A stretch of 64,000 bases of DNA from Nocardia higoensis. GTDB lineage: Bacteria > Actinomycetota > Actinomycetes > Mycobacteriales > Mycobacteriaceae. This document shows positions 44,489 to 54,387 of the stretch, piece after piece. Position 1 is the stretch's first letter; each line of letters starts with the position of its first letter. The stretch covers positions 1 through 64,000 of the forward strand of contig NZ_JADLQN010000002.1 of NCBI RefSeq assembly GCF_015477835.1, given 5' to 3'. A program made the position numbers and the translations under genes. The notes under the pieces were generated by a model, which was given only the letters and a program-made list of their open reading frames with translations, searched no databases and was not told the DNA's origin.

Positions 44489-45799
44489 ATGTCGACATTC
44501 GATCTCGACGGCCGAGGGCCGACCGAACGGCGATTGTTGCTCCGTGGCATCGTCTTCTCGCTGGTGAGCTTCGTGGTCATCGCGCTGATGGTCATGGAAT
44601 CGGACGGCGACTTCGACGCGAAGGTCCAGGTGACGGCTGTCCTCGGCGATATCGGTGATGGTCTGCCCACGCGATCGGACGTGAAGTATCTGGGCGTGAT
44701 CGTCGGCAGCGTCCGATCGATAGAGCCGTCACGTGACGGCTCCCCGCATTATGTGCGTCTCGACCTGGACCCGAGATACGCGGCGTCGCTCGATGACTCG
44801 GTAACCGCCCGGGTGGTGCCGAGCAACGTGTTCGGAGTGTCTTCGGTGCAGTTGATCGACAACGGAGACGGAGCGCCGCTCGCGGAAGGCGCGGAGATCC
44901 CCGAAGACCGCAGTCTGGAGACCATCGAGTTCCAGACCGCTCTGAACAAGGCACGCGAGATCCTCTCCGCGCTGGGAGAAGTGGAGCCGGGCAACCGGCT
45001 GGGCCTGCTGGCCGCCATCGTCGAGGCCACCGAGCAGCGGGGGACGCAACTGGTACGGGCCGGAGAACAGCTCGACCGCATCGTCGGCGAGCTCGATTCG
45101 ATGATGACACCTGTGCCAGGACAGACCTCCACATTCACGAGCCTCATCGCGACCTTGGAAAGCCTGCGAATTGCGACCCCCGATCTGCTCGACGCCGTGC
45201 ACGAAGCGGCCGTACCACTACGGACCGTGGCGGAGAAGGAAACAGAATTGACGGCTTTCCTGTCCGCCGGCCTTCGCACCCTGAACACCATCGGCACGGC
45301 GATGGACAACAACACCGGCAAGCTGATCGCCATCACCACCGATCTCACGCCGGTGGTGGGAGTCCTCTCCGACAACGCCGATCAGTTCGTGCCGATCTTC
45401 ACCCGCTTCCGCCGGTTGTCGGATACCGCGGTGAACGAGGCGTGGGATCCCGAGAAGAACATGGTCATGATCAAGGTGATCGTCTCGCTGAGCCCGACGA
45501 CCCCATATACCCGCGAGGACTGCCCCCGCTACGGGGAGCTCGTCGGCACCAGCTGCGCTACCGCACCGATCTCCGCTGGGCCGCAACAGCTTCCGGAAGG
45601 GCTCGACCCGAAGAACTTCCACATCCCGGACTCCTTGGTCGGTGGCAATGTCGGCCCGGTCGGCAGTGCGCAGGAGCGGGAGATAGTGGGCCGCATTCTC
45701 GGCGGTGACCTGGGTGCGGCCGCGCAGGTCCTGCTCGGACCCTTGGTGCGCGGCTCCACGGTCGGCATCTCACCAGACCTCGAGGAGGGCGATCGATGA
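44489..45799 (+). CDS. mceA: MceA
   Basis: A 436-residue Mce protein: N-terminal membrane helix (GIVFSLVSFVVIALMVM), MCE/MlaD domain from about residue 40 (VQVTAVLGDIGDGLPTRSDV, then KYLGVIVGSV), a long helical region and a C-terminal extension with paired cysteines (REDCPRYGELVGTSC). The six Mce proteins form a hetero-hexameric tunnel carrying lipids across the cell envelope. Its stop overlaps the mceB start. Confidence 0.92.
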   Translation: MSTFDLDGRGPTERRLLLRGIVFSLVSFVVIALMVMESDGDFDAKVQVTAVLGDIGDGLPTRSDVKYLGVIVGSVRSIEPSRDGSPHYVRLDLDPRYAASLDDSVTARVVPSNVFGVSSVQLIDNGDGAPLAEGAEIPEDRSLETIEFQTALNKAREILSALGEVEPGNRLGLLAAIVEATEQRGTQLVRAGEQLDRIVGELDSMMTPVPGQTSTFTSLIATLESLRIATPDLLDAVHEAAVPLRTVAEKETELTAFLSAGLRTLNTIGTAMDNNTGKLIAITTDLTPVVGVLSDNADQFVPIFTRFRRLSDTAVNEAWDPEKNMVMIKVIVSLSPTTPYTREDCPRYGELVGTSCATAPISAGPQQLPEGLDPKNFHIPDSLVGGNVGPVGSAQEREIVGRILGGDLGAAAQVLLGPLVRGSTVGISPDLEEGDR

Positions 45800-46833
45800 G
45801 GGGGAACAGAGCGGGGCTCGGACTGACCATCTTCCTGGTGGTATCGGTCGTGATGACCTGGATGGTGTTCGCGACACTGCAACGCAATGTCGGCGGATCG
45901 ACGAAAACGTATTCGGCGCTGTTCACGGATATTTCAGGGCTGCGGCCCGGTGACGATGTACGCCTGGCGGGCATCCGCGTCGGCCGGGTCGACGCGGTGG
46001 GGCTGAGCGGCACACTCGCCGAGGTCACTTTTCGAGTGGAGGCCGCGCATACCCTGACCGGCAATACGAAAGCCGCTGTGAAATATCAGAACATCATCGG
46101 GCAGCGCTACCTCGGCTTGTCACTCGACGACTTCGGTGGTCCCGAGATACTGGCAGACGGCGATCGGATACCGGTCGAGCACACCGAGCCGTCCTTCGAT
46201 ATCTCGGCGCTGCTGAACGGCTTCGAACCATTGTTCTCCACCCTCGACCCGGAAAAGCTCAACAGCATCGCGAATGCGTTGGTGCTCGCGCTGCAAGGTG
46301 ATGTTGTTTCGGTGACGCAACTGATATCGCATACATCGGAACTGGCGGCGGCAGTCGCGGGTGATGACGCGGTGCTCGGCGCGGTCATCACCGGCATGGA
46401 CGCCGTCGTCACGAGTCTAGCCCAGCAGAGCGGAAACACACAGGCCATGATCGACCGGGCGCGTGAGATCGTGTCCGATCTGGCGGCCCGGCGCGACCCG
46501 CTGCTGCGGTCGGTTGACGGCATCGCCGACGTGGCCGCTCGGACCTCGGCGGTTTTCACCGACGTGGAAACCGACCTCGAACAGCTTGTGGTGCGGGAGC
46601 CCGGATTTCTGCGCGGGCTGCTGGAGAACGAGAACGGCATCGCATATCTCGGTGCGAACCTGCCGCTGATGCTGAAGGGACTGGCCCGGTCGTTCGGGGA
46701 AGGCAGCTACGTCAACTTCTATTTCTGCGACGCCACGCTGAGCTTTCTGCCGGGGCTGAGTCCGCTGGTGCCGACGATCGTCGGAGCGGCGACCCCCAGC
46801 GGTGTTCCCGAACATTCGGCCGCGTGCAGGTGA
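45796..46833 (+). CDS. mceB: MceB
   Basis: A 345-residue Mce protein with N-terminal helix (GLGLTIFLVVSVVMTWMVF), MCE domain (FTDISGLRPGDDVRLAGIRV) and helical C-terminal half. It lacks a lipobox. ATG 45796 overlaps the mceA stop. The C-terminal region contains two Cys, the last three residues from the end (HSAACR). Confidence 0.92.
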   Translation: MRGNRAGLGLTIFLVVSVVMTWMVFATLQRNVGGSTKTYSALFTDISGLRPGDDVRLAGIRVGRVDAVGLSGTLAEVTFRVEAAHTLTGNTKAAVKYQNIIGQRYLGLSLDDFGGPEILADGDRIPVEHTEPSFDISALLNGFEPLFSTLDPEKLNSIANALVLALQGDVVSVTQLISHTSELAAAVAGDDAVLGAVITGMDAVVTSLAQQSGNTQAMIDRAREIVSDLAARRDPLLRSVDGIADVAARTSAVFTDVETDLEQLVVREPGFLRGLLENENGIAYLGANLPLMLKGLARSFGEGSYVNFYFCDATLSFLPGLSPLVPTIVGAATPSGVPEHSAACR

Positions 46834-46849
46834 GGAGGTGAACGAGCGA

Positions 46850-47890
46850 ATGCGCAGGCGGATCACAGTGGTTCTCCACCGCCCACTCGACGAGTACAGC
46901 AAGCTGTGGCTGGGCGTTGTCTCGATTGCGGTGCTCATCGCCGTCGTCGTCGGCACCCTCATCGTGGGATCACTGGAGGTCGGTAAGACCAGATACTGGG
47001 CCGAGTTCACTCAGATAGCGGAACTCGCGCCGGGCGACAAGGTGTCATTGGCGGGGGTCACAGTCGGGAAAGTGGAATCGACTCGGCTGGCCGGTGACCA
47101 TGTGCTTGTTGCGATGAGCATCGACACCGGCACGCCGCTGGGCGCCGACACCGAGGCGTCGATCAAACTGACCACGCTGCTCGGTTCGCGTTATGTGGAG
47201 CTGCGCCCCGCTGGTTCCGGTGAGATTCCGGACCGCACCATCCGGCTGGCTGATACATCGGTGCCCTACGACCTCCAGGACACCCTGGAGGATGCGACCG
47301 GGACCTTCGCCGCTGTGGACGCCGATGGACTGGACCGGACATTGACGACGCTGGCCACGCAGTTGGAGGGCCTGCCGGCGTTGATGCCGCAGGCGGTCGC
47401 CAACATTCACACGCTGTCCACCCTCATCGCCGACCGCCGTGACCAGATCGGCTCGCTGTTGGCGAGCACCAGGGAGATCACCCGGGTGTTGTCCGACCAG
47501 CGGGCATCGCTGGGCACGCTGATGAGCCATGCTGCCGTCTTGCTCGCCGAGCTGGCCGGACGACGCCAAGCCATCCAGAATCTGCTCGATTCGACGACCA
47601 CCCTGATCGACCAGTTGCACCGGATCGTCGTTGCGGATCGAGGCAGCCTCGATGTCCTGCTGACCGATCTGCGCGCCGTGACCCAGCTGTTGTCCACACA
47701 TGACGAGTTGTTCCGCAACATTCTGCAGATCGCCCCGGTCACCGTGCGCAACCTCGCCAACGGCTTCGGCAGCGAGAACGCTCTGGATGCGATGGTGCCC
47801 GCCGGGCCGTTCATCGACTCCTGGATGTGCGCGCTCAGCGGGCGGGCCAGCCAATCGAAGCTGGCCGAGTACCTGAAGGACTGCCGATGA
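46850..47890 (+). CDS. mceC: MceC
   Basis: A 346-residue Mce protein: cytoplasmic start MRRRITVVLHRPLDEYSKLW, membrane helix (GVVSIAVLIAVVVGTLIVG) and MCE domain (FTQIAELAPGDKVSLAGVTV). ATG 46850 is preferred, with GAGGAGG about ten bases upstream; GTG 46838 overlaps that ribosome site. It ends in a Cys close to the C-terminus (LKDCR), as MceB does. Confidence 0.9.
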   Translation: MRRRITVVLHRPLDEYSKLWLGVVSIAVLIAVVVGTLIVGSLEVGKTRYWAEFTQIAELAPGDKVSLAGVTVGKVESTRLAGDHVLVAMSIDTGTPLGADTEASIKLTTLLGSRYVELRPAGSGEIPDRTIRLADTSVPYDLQDTLEDATGTFAAVDADGLDRTLTTLATQLEGLPALMPQAVANIHTLSTLIADRRDQIGSLLASTREITRVLSDQRASLGTLMSHAAVLLAELAGRRQAIQNLLDSTTTLIDQLHRIVVADRGSLDVLLTDLRAVTQLLSTHDELFRNILQIAPVTVRNLANGFGSENALDAMVPAGPFIDSWMCALSGRASQSKLAEYLKDCR

Positions 47891-49002
47891 CCATCCCGCG
47901 ACTGCTGAAGCTTTCCGTCCTCCTGGTGACCACGGGTTTCGCCGCTGGGTGCCTGGCCGGTTCCGTGCCGGGCTTTTCCGGCAGCGGCAGCATCACCATC
48001 ACTGCCGAATTCGACGACGCGGCCGGTCTGTTCGTCGGGAATTCGGTGGCGATACTGGGTATGCCGGTGGGCACTGTCGAAGTGATCGAGCCCAACGGCG
48101 AGTCAGTACATGTGACGTTGACGGTGGACAAGTCGATCGCAGTGCCCGCCGACGCGATGGCTGTGACGGTCTCCACATCGGTGCTGACCGACCGGCATGT
48201 CGAATTCACACCGCCGTACCGGGGCGAGGGTCCGATACTCCGGGACGGTGACCACCTCGGCCTGGACCGTACTCGGACACCGGTCGATGTCGACAGCCTG
48301 CTCGCCACGGCCGACCGGCTCGCCCTCGAACTCGCGGGCGACGGCACCGGCGCAGGGCCGGTGGCGGACCTGCTCGACGTCGCGTCCGCGATCACAGCGG
48401 GGCAGGGGCAAAACGTGCGGACTGCGCTCAGCGAGCTGTCCCGCGCGTTACGTCTCAGCCAGGATGGCGGCGCGGAAACCGAGGAGCAGATCACCACGAT
48501 CGTGACCAGTTTGGAAACGCTGACCGCGGCAGCCGCGGCGAACGACGCGACGATCCGTGAATTCGGCGGGAAGTTGGGGCAGCTCACCGACATGCTCGCG
48601 GATGAGGAACTGGGCACGGGCCATACCGGGGCCCAGCTCAACGCGCTGCTGCTGCAGGCCACGAGCCTGATCGAGCAGAACAGGGAGAACATCAGGGACG
48701 TCGTCACCAACACCACGACCATTACCGATGCCGTGGTCGACTTCCGTCGCAACGTCGCCGAGGTATTCGATGTGCTGCCGTTGACCTTGGACAACGTCTA
48801 CAACGCGGTCGATCCGAACAATCGGGCACTGCGGGTGCACGCCTTGGTCGACAGAATGATCGTCGATGGCCAGCTGGCCAAGGAAGTGTGCAACCTGCTG
48901 GGACTACGCAACCTGGGCTGTGCCACCGGAACCCTTCAGGACTACGGGCCCGATTTCGGAGTCGTCAGCATGCTCGAAGCGATGACGGGGCTCCCGAAAT
49001 GA
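47887..49002 (+). CDS. mceD: MceD, with lipobox
   Basis: A 371-residue Mce protein. The N-terminus MTIPRLLKLSVLLVTTGFAA followed by GC reads as a lipoprotein signal (lipobox FAAGC), so this subunit is probably lipid-anchored. The MCE domain follows (FDDAAGLFVGNSVAILGMPV). In many mce operons only MceE carries a lipobox; here both D and E do. ATG 47887 overlaps the mceC stop; a longer frame above it is a shadow. Confidence 0.88.
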   Translation: MTIPRLLKLSVLLVTTGFAAGCLAGSVPGFSGSGSITITAEFDDAAGLFVGNSVAILGMPVGTVEVIEPNGESVHVTLTVDKSIAVPADAMAVTVSTSVLTDRHVEFTPPYRGEGPILRDGDHLGLDRTRTPVDVDSLLATADRLALELAGDGTGAGPVADLLDVASAITAGQGQNVRTALSELSRALRLSQDGGAETEEQITTIVTSLETLTAAAAANDATIREFGGKLGQLTDMLADEELGTGHTGAQLNALLLQATSLIEQNRENIRDVVTNTTTITDAVVDFRRNVAEVFDVLPLTLDNVYNAVDPNNRALRVHALVDRMIVDGQLAKEVCNLLGLRNLGCATGTLQDYGPDFGVVSMLEAMTGLPK

Positions 49003-50111
49003 GCATGTATCGGTCCACGCGGGTGGGATGCGCGGCCGTGCTGGCTGCCGTCACCGTCGCCACAGCAGGCTGCGCGGTGAGTTTGAACAGCCTTCCGCTG
49101 CCGACGCCGGGCATCGGCGGTGACAGCTACACCATCACCGCGTCCTTCACGAACGCACTGAACCTGCCCGCTCGAGCGAAGGTGAAGCTGGCCGGAGCCG
49201 ATGTCGGGCAGGTCGAGTCGATGGCGGTGCGTGACTATGTCGCGCTCGTCGAACTGCGGATCCAGGGTGGGGTCGCGCTGCCCGTGGGGAGCACAGTGGA
49301 GTTGCGTTCGGCCACCCCGCTCGGGGATGTGTTCGTCGCGCTGACTCCACCCGCGCACCCCAGGGCGCCTTCCCCGCTATTGCGGGACGGAGATCGGATT
49401 CCCCTCGAGTCGACCTCTGCCGCCGCGACAGTGGAAGAGATCCTCACCACAGCGGCGCTACTGGTCAATGGTGGAGTGATGCGCAACCTGACCGAGGTCA
49501 CCAACGGGCTCGGCGCCGCGGTCGGCGGCCGAGGACACAACCTCGCCCGATTACTCGAGGACACGACTCGATTGGTATCCACTTTGGCGGCACGATCGTC
49601 GGAAATACGCGATGCCGTGAACCAGACCGCACAGCTGACCGGCGCCCTGAACGCCCAGCAGACGAGCATCGACGATACTCTCGCCGCTGCCGGCCCGGCA
49701 CTCGCCACACTCGCGGCGGACACGCGGCAATGGACGGACCTGGCATCCGGCGCGGATCGAATCGCGGCGCAAGTCGGCAGATTCCCATCGATCCAGGGCG
49801 CCGACACCCGGGGAATGATCGCCGACCTCAACCGGCTGGCGGCCGCGTTCAACGATGTGTCGGTCGACCCGGGGACCAGTCTCGACGCGATCAACCAGAT
49901 CATCGCCCCATTCCTGAAAATGACCAATGGGCCGGCCGTGCACGCCGCCGTCGACATCCAGCGAATCGCGTTGGGTGCGGTGAGCGATCCGAACAACAAG
50001 GCGGACCCCGGACTGCACCTTCCCGACGCCACCGACTTCACCGCATTCGTGGGCAGCCTGGCCTACGTGCTCGCGCGTTTGCGGGACCGCGTGCTGGGGC
50101 CCGGCCGATGA
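48999..50111 (+). CDS. mceE: MceE lipoprotein
   Basis: A 370-residue Mce protein with lipoprotein signal MSMYRSTRVGCAAVLAAVTV and lipobox ATAGC. MCE domain: FTNALNLPARAKVKLAGADV. It is the classical lipid-anchored LprK-like subunit of the complex. ATG 48999 overlaps the mceD stop. Confidence 0.9.
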   Translation: MSMYRSTRVGCAAVLAAVTVATAGCAVSLNSLPLPTPGIGGDSYTITASFTNALNLPARAKVKLAGADVGQVESMAVRDYVALVELRIQGGVALPVGSTVELRSATPLGDVFVALTPPAHPRAPSPLLRDGDRIPLESTSAAATVEEILTTAALLVNGGVMRNLTEVTNGLGAAVGGRGHNLARLLEDTTRLVSTLAARSSEIRDAVNQTAQLTGALNAQQTSIDDTLAAAGPALATLAADTRQWTDLASGADRIAAQVGRFPSIQGADTRGMIADLNRLAAAFNDVSVDPGTSLDAINQIIAPFLKMTNGPAVHAAVDIQRIALGAVSDPNNKADPGLHLPDATDFTAFVGSLAYVLARLRDRVLGPGR

Positions 50112-51385
50112 GTGCGGCCGGCGCGGAACACCGATCGCTGGAAGCGGCGGCGCGCGGAGCACTCACCGCGGTACGTCTCGTGCGTCGACGGCGCGCAATG
50201 GGTTCGGCCGTCGCATTGCTGCTGATTCTCGTGATCGGCCTCGGGTATCTTCTCCTCGGCGCGTTGCGGCTGAACCCATTCCGCTCGGCCATCGAGATCA
50301 AGGTGCATCTCGCCGAATCCGGCGGATTGCTGGTCGGACAGGACGCCACCTATCGCGGTATCCGGATTGGGCGCGTGGTATCGATAGGTATCCCCGGCGA
50401 TCATGTGGTGGCCACGGTATCGATCGACGGTGACATCCGGATCCCCGCGGATTCGCAGGTACGCGTCGCCGGGTTGTCCGCAGCCGGTGAGCAGTACCTG
50501 GATTTCCGGCCGTCCTCAGCTGCGGGCCCGTATCTCACCGATGGCAGCGAGATCGGGCCGGCGCGGACCGAAACCCCGATCGGGTTGGCCGAGTTGCTCG
50601 AAGACCTCCATGGAACATCCCGGCAGATCGACGTCGGCAAGGTTCAGGCCATGCTGTCGGAACTGACACTGAGCGCCGCGGGCGGCCGGAAACTCGCGGA
50701 CATTCTCGACGGCGGGATATTCCTGATATCGACCGTGGATTCGGTCCTGCCACAGACGGTTTCCGTGGTGCGCAACAGCAAGGTGATTCTCGGTACTCCG
50801 AGCATCATCGGTCCGGGATTACCGGGGATCGCGCGGAATCTGAGCAGCGTACTCGGCGGCGTATCCGCCATGGACGGTGGATTCCGGCAACTGCTGGACA
50901 GCGGCCCCGGCACGATGGCCGCGCTGGACACCATGATCGCCGACAATTCGCCCACGATGGTGCAGTTGCTCGGCAACCTGACGACCATCGCGCAACTTTC
51001 CTACCTGCGGGTACCGGCACTCGAGGCGTTGTTCCCGAACGACCGTGGCTCGATGCTCGAAGCGGTCACGTCGATGATCCATGACGGTGGTGTCTGGGCG
51101 CTCGGAGATCCGTACCCGAAATTCAGCTGTGATTACGGGGTGCCGCGGGGGGTGCCCTCGGAACCCAGCTTCCCTGAGCCATACCTGTGGACGTATTGCC
51201 AAGACATTCCCCCAGGGGGACTCGTGCGTGGTGCCGCCAACGCCCCCCGGCCGCCGGAAGACGATACATCGCGACCGCCGCCGGGAGTGGACCCGTTGCA
51301 GCGCGCGGACCCGACGCCGGTCGGGCCGAACACAGTGCCGACGCCACGTGGCGGACCGGAGTTGCCGGTTACACCGCCGCGATGA
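50108..51385 (+). CDS. mceF: MceF
   Basis: A 425-residue Mce protein: N-terminal helix (MGSAVALLLILVIGLGYLLL) preceded by an Arg-rich segment, MCE domain (LAESGGLLVGQDATYRGIRI), a helical middle and a Pro/Arg-rich C-terminal tail with two Cys (FSCDYGVPRG and WTYCQDIPPG). ATG 50108 overlaps the mceE stop. It completes the set of six. Confidence 0.9.
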   Translation: MSAAGAEHRSLEAAARGALTAVRLVRRRRAMGSAVALLLILVIGLGYLLLGALRLNPFRSAIEIKVHLAESGGLLVGQDATYRGIRIGRVVSIGIPGDHVVATVSIDGDIRIPADSQVRVAGLSAAGEQYLDFRPSSAAGPYLTDGSEIGPARTETPIGLAELLEDLHGTSRQIDVGKVQAMLSELTLSAAGGRKLADILDGGIFLISTVDSVLPQTVSVVRNSKVILGTPSIIGPGLPGIARNLSSVLGGVSAMDGGFRQLLDSGPGTMAALDTMIADNSPTMVQLLGNLTTIAQLSYLRVPALEALFPNDRGSMLEAVTSMIHDGGVWALGDPYPKFSCDYGVPRGVPSEPSFPEPYLWTYCQDIPPGGLVRGAANAPRPPEDDTSRPPPGVDPLQRADPTPVGPNTVPTPRGGPELPVTPPR

Positions 51386-51415
51386 GGCCGACGAGGCCGA
51401 CGACAAGGAGTAGTG

Positions 51416-52033
51416 ATGACACCGATCGCCGAAACGAGACCGGAGAAGGGCACAGCCGAAACGGAACCGGAGACGACCGACGAAGCAGTGCCGAAGGAGC
51501 ACGAAGCACCGCATGAGCGGGAGACGAAGCGCAGGCTGAAGTTCGCACTGGCCGTCCGGCGGGGCACGATGATCGCGGCCGCGATGGGCGCTTTGATGCT
51601 GGGCTCGTTCGCCCTCGCCGGGTTCTACAGCTGGCAGCTGAACGAACGCGATCGGCTGCAAGCGGCGTCGGAAGCCGCCGAAGCCACCGCGCGCGACTAT
51701 GCGGTGACGCTGACGACCGTGGATTCCGGTGACCTCGACGAGAACTTCGAGGCCGTGCTCGACGGGGCGACCGGTGACTTCAAGGACACCTATGCCGAGT
51801 CGAGCGAAATGCTCAGACAGCTCTTGGTGGACAACAACGCCTCGGCGACCGGCACCGTCGTGGCGTCGGGAATACAGTCGGCTACCCCCGACAGGGTCGA
51901 GGTGCTGCTCTTCGTGGACCAATCCGTGCGCAACACCCAGAATCCGCAACCACGGATCGATCGCAGTCGCATCGTCATGACCATGGAGAACGTCGACGGA
52001 CGCTGGCTGGCCGGCGAAGTCGAACTCCCATGA
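51416..52033 (+). CDS. Mce-associated membrane protein
   Basis: A 205-residue protein with an acidic N-terminus, one membrane helix (MIAAAMGALMLGSFALAGFY) and a C-terminal extracytoplasmic domain ending WLAGEVELP, the Mas pattern. Mas proteins stabilise Mce complexes in relatives. AAGGAG lies six bases before GTG 51413; ATG 51416 is chosen. Only one Mas gene is present, where other loci have two or more. Confidence 0.85.
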   Translation: MTPIAETRPEKGTAETEPETTDEAVPKEHEAPHERETKRRLKFALAVRRGTMIAAAMGALMLGSFALAGFYSWQLNERDRLQAASEAAEATARDYAVTLTTVDSGDLDENFEAVLDGATGDFKDTYAESSEMLRQLLVDNNASATGTVVASGIQSATPDRVEVLLFVDQSVRNTQNPQPRIDRSRIVMTMENVDGRWLAGEVELP

Positions 52034-52149
52034 CCCGCTGGCAGAGACAGTGCCCGGGCGCGATCGTCCGCGACCCGAGTCCTAGCCCGAACCGGGCTCC
52101 CACCGCGTCTGCCGCTCATCAGTAGACAGCTGCCCGAAAGGATTGTCCT

Positions 52150-52470
52150 GTGCTTACCATCACCGTCACCGATGCGTCCTTCGATGAGGTCGTGCTCCGC
52201 AGCCCCGAGCCCGTCCTCGTCGATTTCTGGGCACCGTGGTGCGGCCCTTGCAAGATGCTGGCGTCCATCCTCGAGGAGGTCGCGGCCGAGAATACCGGCA
52301 GACTCACTGTGGCCGCGGTAGACATCGAGTCGAACCCGACGCTGCGGCAGCAGTTCAGGATCATGTCCACGCCGACCATGATCCTGTTCTCGCAGGGGAA
52401 ACCGGTGATGCAGATCGCGGGAGCCCGCCCGAAGACGGCACTGCTCGGCGAGCTCGCCCAGTTCTTTTGA
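52150..52470 (+). CDS. Thioredoxin
   Basis: A 106-residue thioredoxin with the active site FWAPWCGPCKML (about residues 27-38) and the cis-Pro loop MSTPTMILF. It reduces protein disulfides in the cytoplasm; no signal peptide. GTG start, with AAAGGATTG upstream. It lies 116 bp after the Mas gene; whether it belongs to the mce transcript is not clear. Confidence 0.93.
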   Translation: MLTITVTDASFDEVVLRSPEPVLVDFWAPWCGPCKMLASILEEVAAENTGRLTVAAVDIESNPTLRQQFRIMSTPTMILFSQGKPVMQIAGARPKTALLGELAQFF

Positions 52471-52725
52471 GTGGGGACTTCCCCGGAGCCCGTCCCGTCC
52501 CGGCGGCGGGCACCGAGCGGCGTGCCGACCTTGCTGACCTGGGGCAGCGATGACCGGCAGTGTCGCATCTCCGAACGACTCGGGAGCGTCATGCTCAGCT
52601 CGGCAGTAGCGATCGCCTGGGTGAGCACCGCTCCTGTTGTGACGAGTTTCCGCCCCCGGCACGGTTTACCCGGTACGAAACCGTCAAGACCGGAGGTAGG
52701 GCTGAACAGTTCGAAGGAGAGCGCC

Positions 52726-53058
52726 ATGTCAGATCTCGGAGCGACAAACGATCCCAACCGGGCCTCCATTCCCGCCGGTGACGAGGGCTTCCCGGATCAT
52801 GCGCGCACCACGCGCAGCCATGCGGGCGAGGGGATCGAAGACAGCTACAACATCCCCGGCATCGTCATGTTCGCGCTGGGCATCGTCGCGCTCGGGCTGA
52901 CCTTGACCGCAGCCGCCTACGGATTCGCCGGGTGGGTGATCATCGGGGCGGTGGTGTGCGCGGTCGGCCTGCTCGGCGGCGCGACCTGGATCCTGCTCGA
53001 GCATCGCCGGGTCAAGGCGAGGGAAGGGCTGTCACTGAGCGATCAGGCCGGGCACTGA
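52726..53058 (+). CDS. UsfY-like two-helix membrane protein
   Basis: A 110-residue protein: DHARTTRSHAGEGIEDSYNI precedes two membrane helices (GIVMFALGIVALGLTLTAAA and GWVIIGAVVCAVGLLGGATW) and a short EHRRVKAREG end. This is the layout of UsfY, the small protein encoded upstream of rsbW-sigF in mycobacteria, of unknown function. GAAGGAGA precedes ATG 52726; the frame above is rejected as shadow. No anti-sigma or sigma gene is adjacent. Confidence 0.6.
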   Translation: MSDLGATNDPNRASIPAGDEGFPDHARTTRSHAGEGIEDSYNIPGIVMFALGIVALGLTLTAAAYGFAGWVIIGAVVCAVGLLGGATWILLEHRRVKAREGLSLSDQAGH

Positions 53059-53078
53059 TCGCGGACCCGGCGAATCGG

Positions 53079-53106
53079 CTGCTCACCGCCGCATCGCGGT
53101 GAGCAG
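53079..53106. terminator. Bidirectional terminator, UsfY-like / desaturase
   Basis: Perfect 11-bp stem CTGCTCACCGC (53079-53089) with GCGGTGAGCAG (53096-53106) between two convergent genes, overlapping the desaturase stop codon. Confidence 0.7.
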
Positions 53107-54282
53107 TCCGGTGCGGCCGGGGGAACGCGGCCCATCCGCCGAGCCGACCACGTCGCGGGGCGGGAATTTCCTCTCCGAGGCGGTTTCGGGTGCGTCGTCG
53201 CAGGTGGCGATCAGCAGCTCGTCCGGCAGCGCCAGCTTGTGAATGGTGCGCAGCGTCAGCAGATACTGCCGGAGCAATGACCCCGTGGTGTAGGGCAGGT
53301 CGTAGCGGGCGCACAGTGCCCGCACCTCGATCGCGATCTCCGGATAGCGGTTGCTGGGCAGATCGGGGAACAGGTGGTGCTCGATCTGGTGACTGAGATG
53401 TCCGCTGAGAAATGCCAGGACGGGGCCCGCCCGGAAATTCGCGGAGCCGAGCAGTTGGCGCAGATACCATTCCCCTCGCGTCTCCTGTTCGAGCACCGAC
53501 GGCGCGAATTTCTCGGCCCCGTCCGGGAAATGGCCGCAGAAGATCACCACATAGGCCCACACGTTGCGGGCGAGGTTCGCGCAGATGTCGGCCGTCAGGG
53601 TGCGCCGCCACCGCCGTCCGCTCGCGGCCGGGAACAGCAGATAGTCCTTGCCCGCCTGGCGGGCGATCTTGGCGAGGAGCGCCCGGGTCTGACGGGCCTT
53701 GCCGGGGGCGCTGCCGGCACGTTCGCGCTCGGAATACAGGCCGTGCAGCGCGATGCCCCATTCGAAGAACAGCGCGAGCACGATATTGCGCAGCGGCTGG
53801 ATCAGATGCTCGGGGCGCCACGGTTGGTCGCGGGTCACCCGCAGCACGCCGAAGCCGACATCGTCGTCCATGCCCACCACATTGGTGAAGACGTGATGGC
53901 GATAGTTGTGCGAATAGCGCCATTGCGCGGAGGCGCCGACCATGTCCCATTCCCACGTGGTGGAGTGGATCTCCGGATCGTTCATCCAGTCCCACTGGCC
54001 GTGCCCGACATTGTGGCCGATCTCCATGTTCTCCACGCTCTTGGCCAGCGCGAGCATGGCCGTACCCGCCGCCCAGCCCGCACGCGTGCGGGTGAGGCCG
54101 ACGGTCAGCCGGGAGGCCACTTCGAGGCAGCGCTGGAAAGCGATCGTGCGGTGGATGTAGCGCGCGTCCCGGCTGCCCCGGCTCGCGGTCACCTCGGCGC
54201 GGATGCGATCCAATTCCGCGCCGAGGGCTTCGATGTCCTGGTCACTCAGATGGGCATATGCCGCGACTTCGGTGATTGCCAT
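53083..54282 (-). CDS. Membrane fatty acid desaturase
   Basis: A 399-residue acyl desaturase. The three His boxes are HNVGHGQWD, HNYRHHVFT and SHQIEHHLFPDL, coordinating the di-iron site, with hydrophobic stretches between them. It would insert a double bond into acyl chains, like DesA3-type enzymes. ATG 54282 (MAITEVAAYAHL) follows a GGAG-like site; 53 further codons above it are shadow. TetR gene 54502-55212 is upstream in the same direction, with a candidate operator in the gap. Confidence 0.9.
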   Translation of the reverse strand: MAITEVAAYAHLSDQDIEALGAELDRIRAEVTASRGSRDARYIHRTIAFQRCLEVASRLTVGLTRTRAGWAAGTAMLALAKSVENMEIGHNVGHGQWDWMNDPEIHSTTWEWDMVGASAQWRYSHNYRHHVFTNVVGMDDDVGFGVLRVTRDQPWRPEHLIQPLRNIVLALFFEWGIALHGLYSERERAGSAPGKARQTRALLAKIARQAGKDYLLFPAASGRRWRRTLTADICANLARNVWAYVVIFCGHFPDGAEKFAPSVLEQETRGEWYLRQLLGSANFRAGPVLAFLSGHLSHQIEHHLFPDLPSNRYPEIAIEVRALCARYDLPYTTGSLLRQYLLTLRTIHKLALPDELLIATCDDAPETASERKFPPRDVVGSADGPRSPGRTGLLTAMRR

Positions 54283-54387
54283 GCGCTCCGACCCTCGTTC
54301 CACGCCTCGTTTCGAAACGAACCGCCGTGTGTGAGTATCGGTACGAGCACAACCCGGCAGGCGGTATTCGTCACCCGATAATCCCAG

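Noticed and set aside
47693..47701. A TTGTCCACA-like 9-mer within mceC.
   Set aside because: Single copy inside coding sequence encoding ordinary residues; expected by chance.
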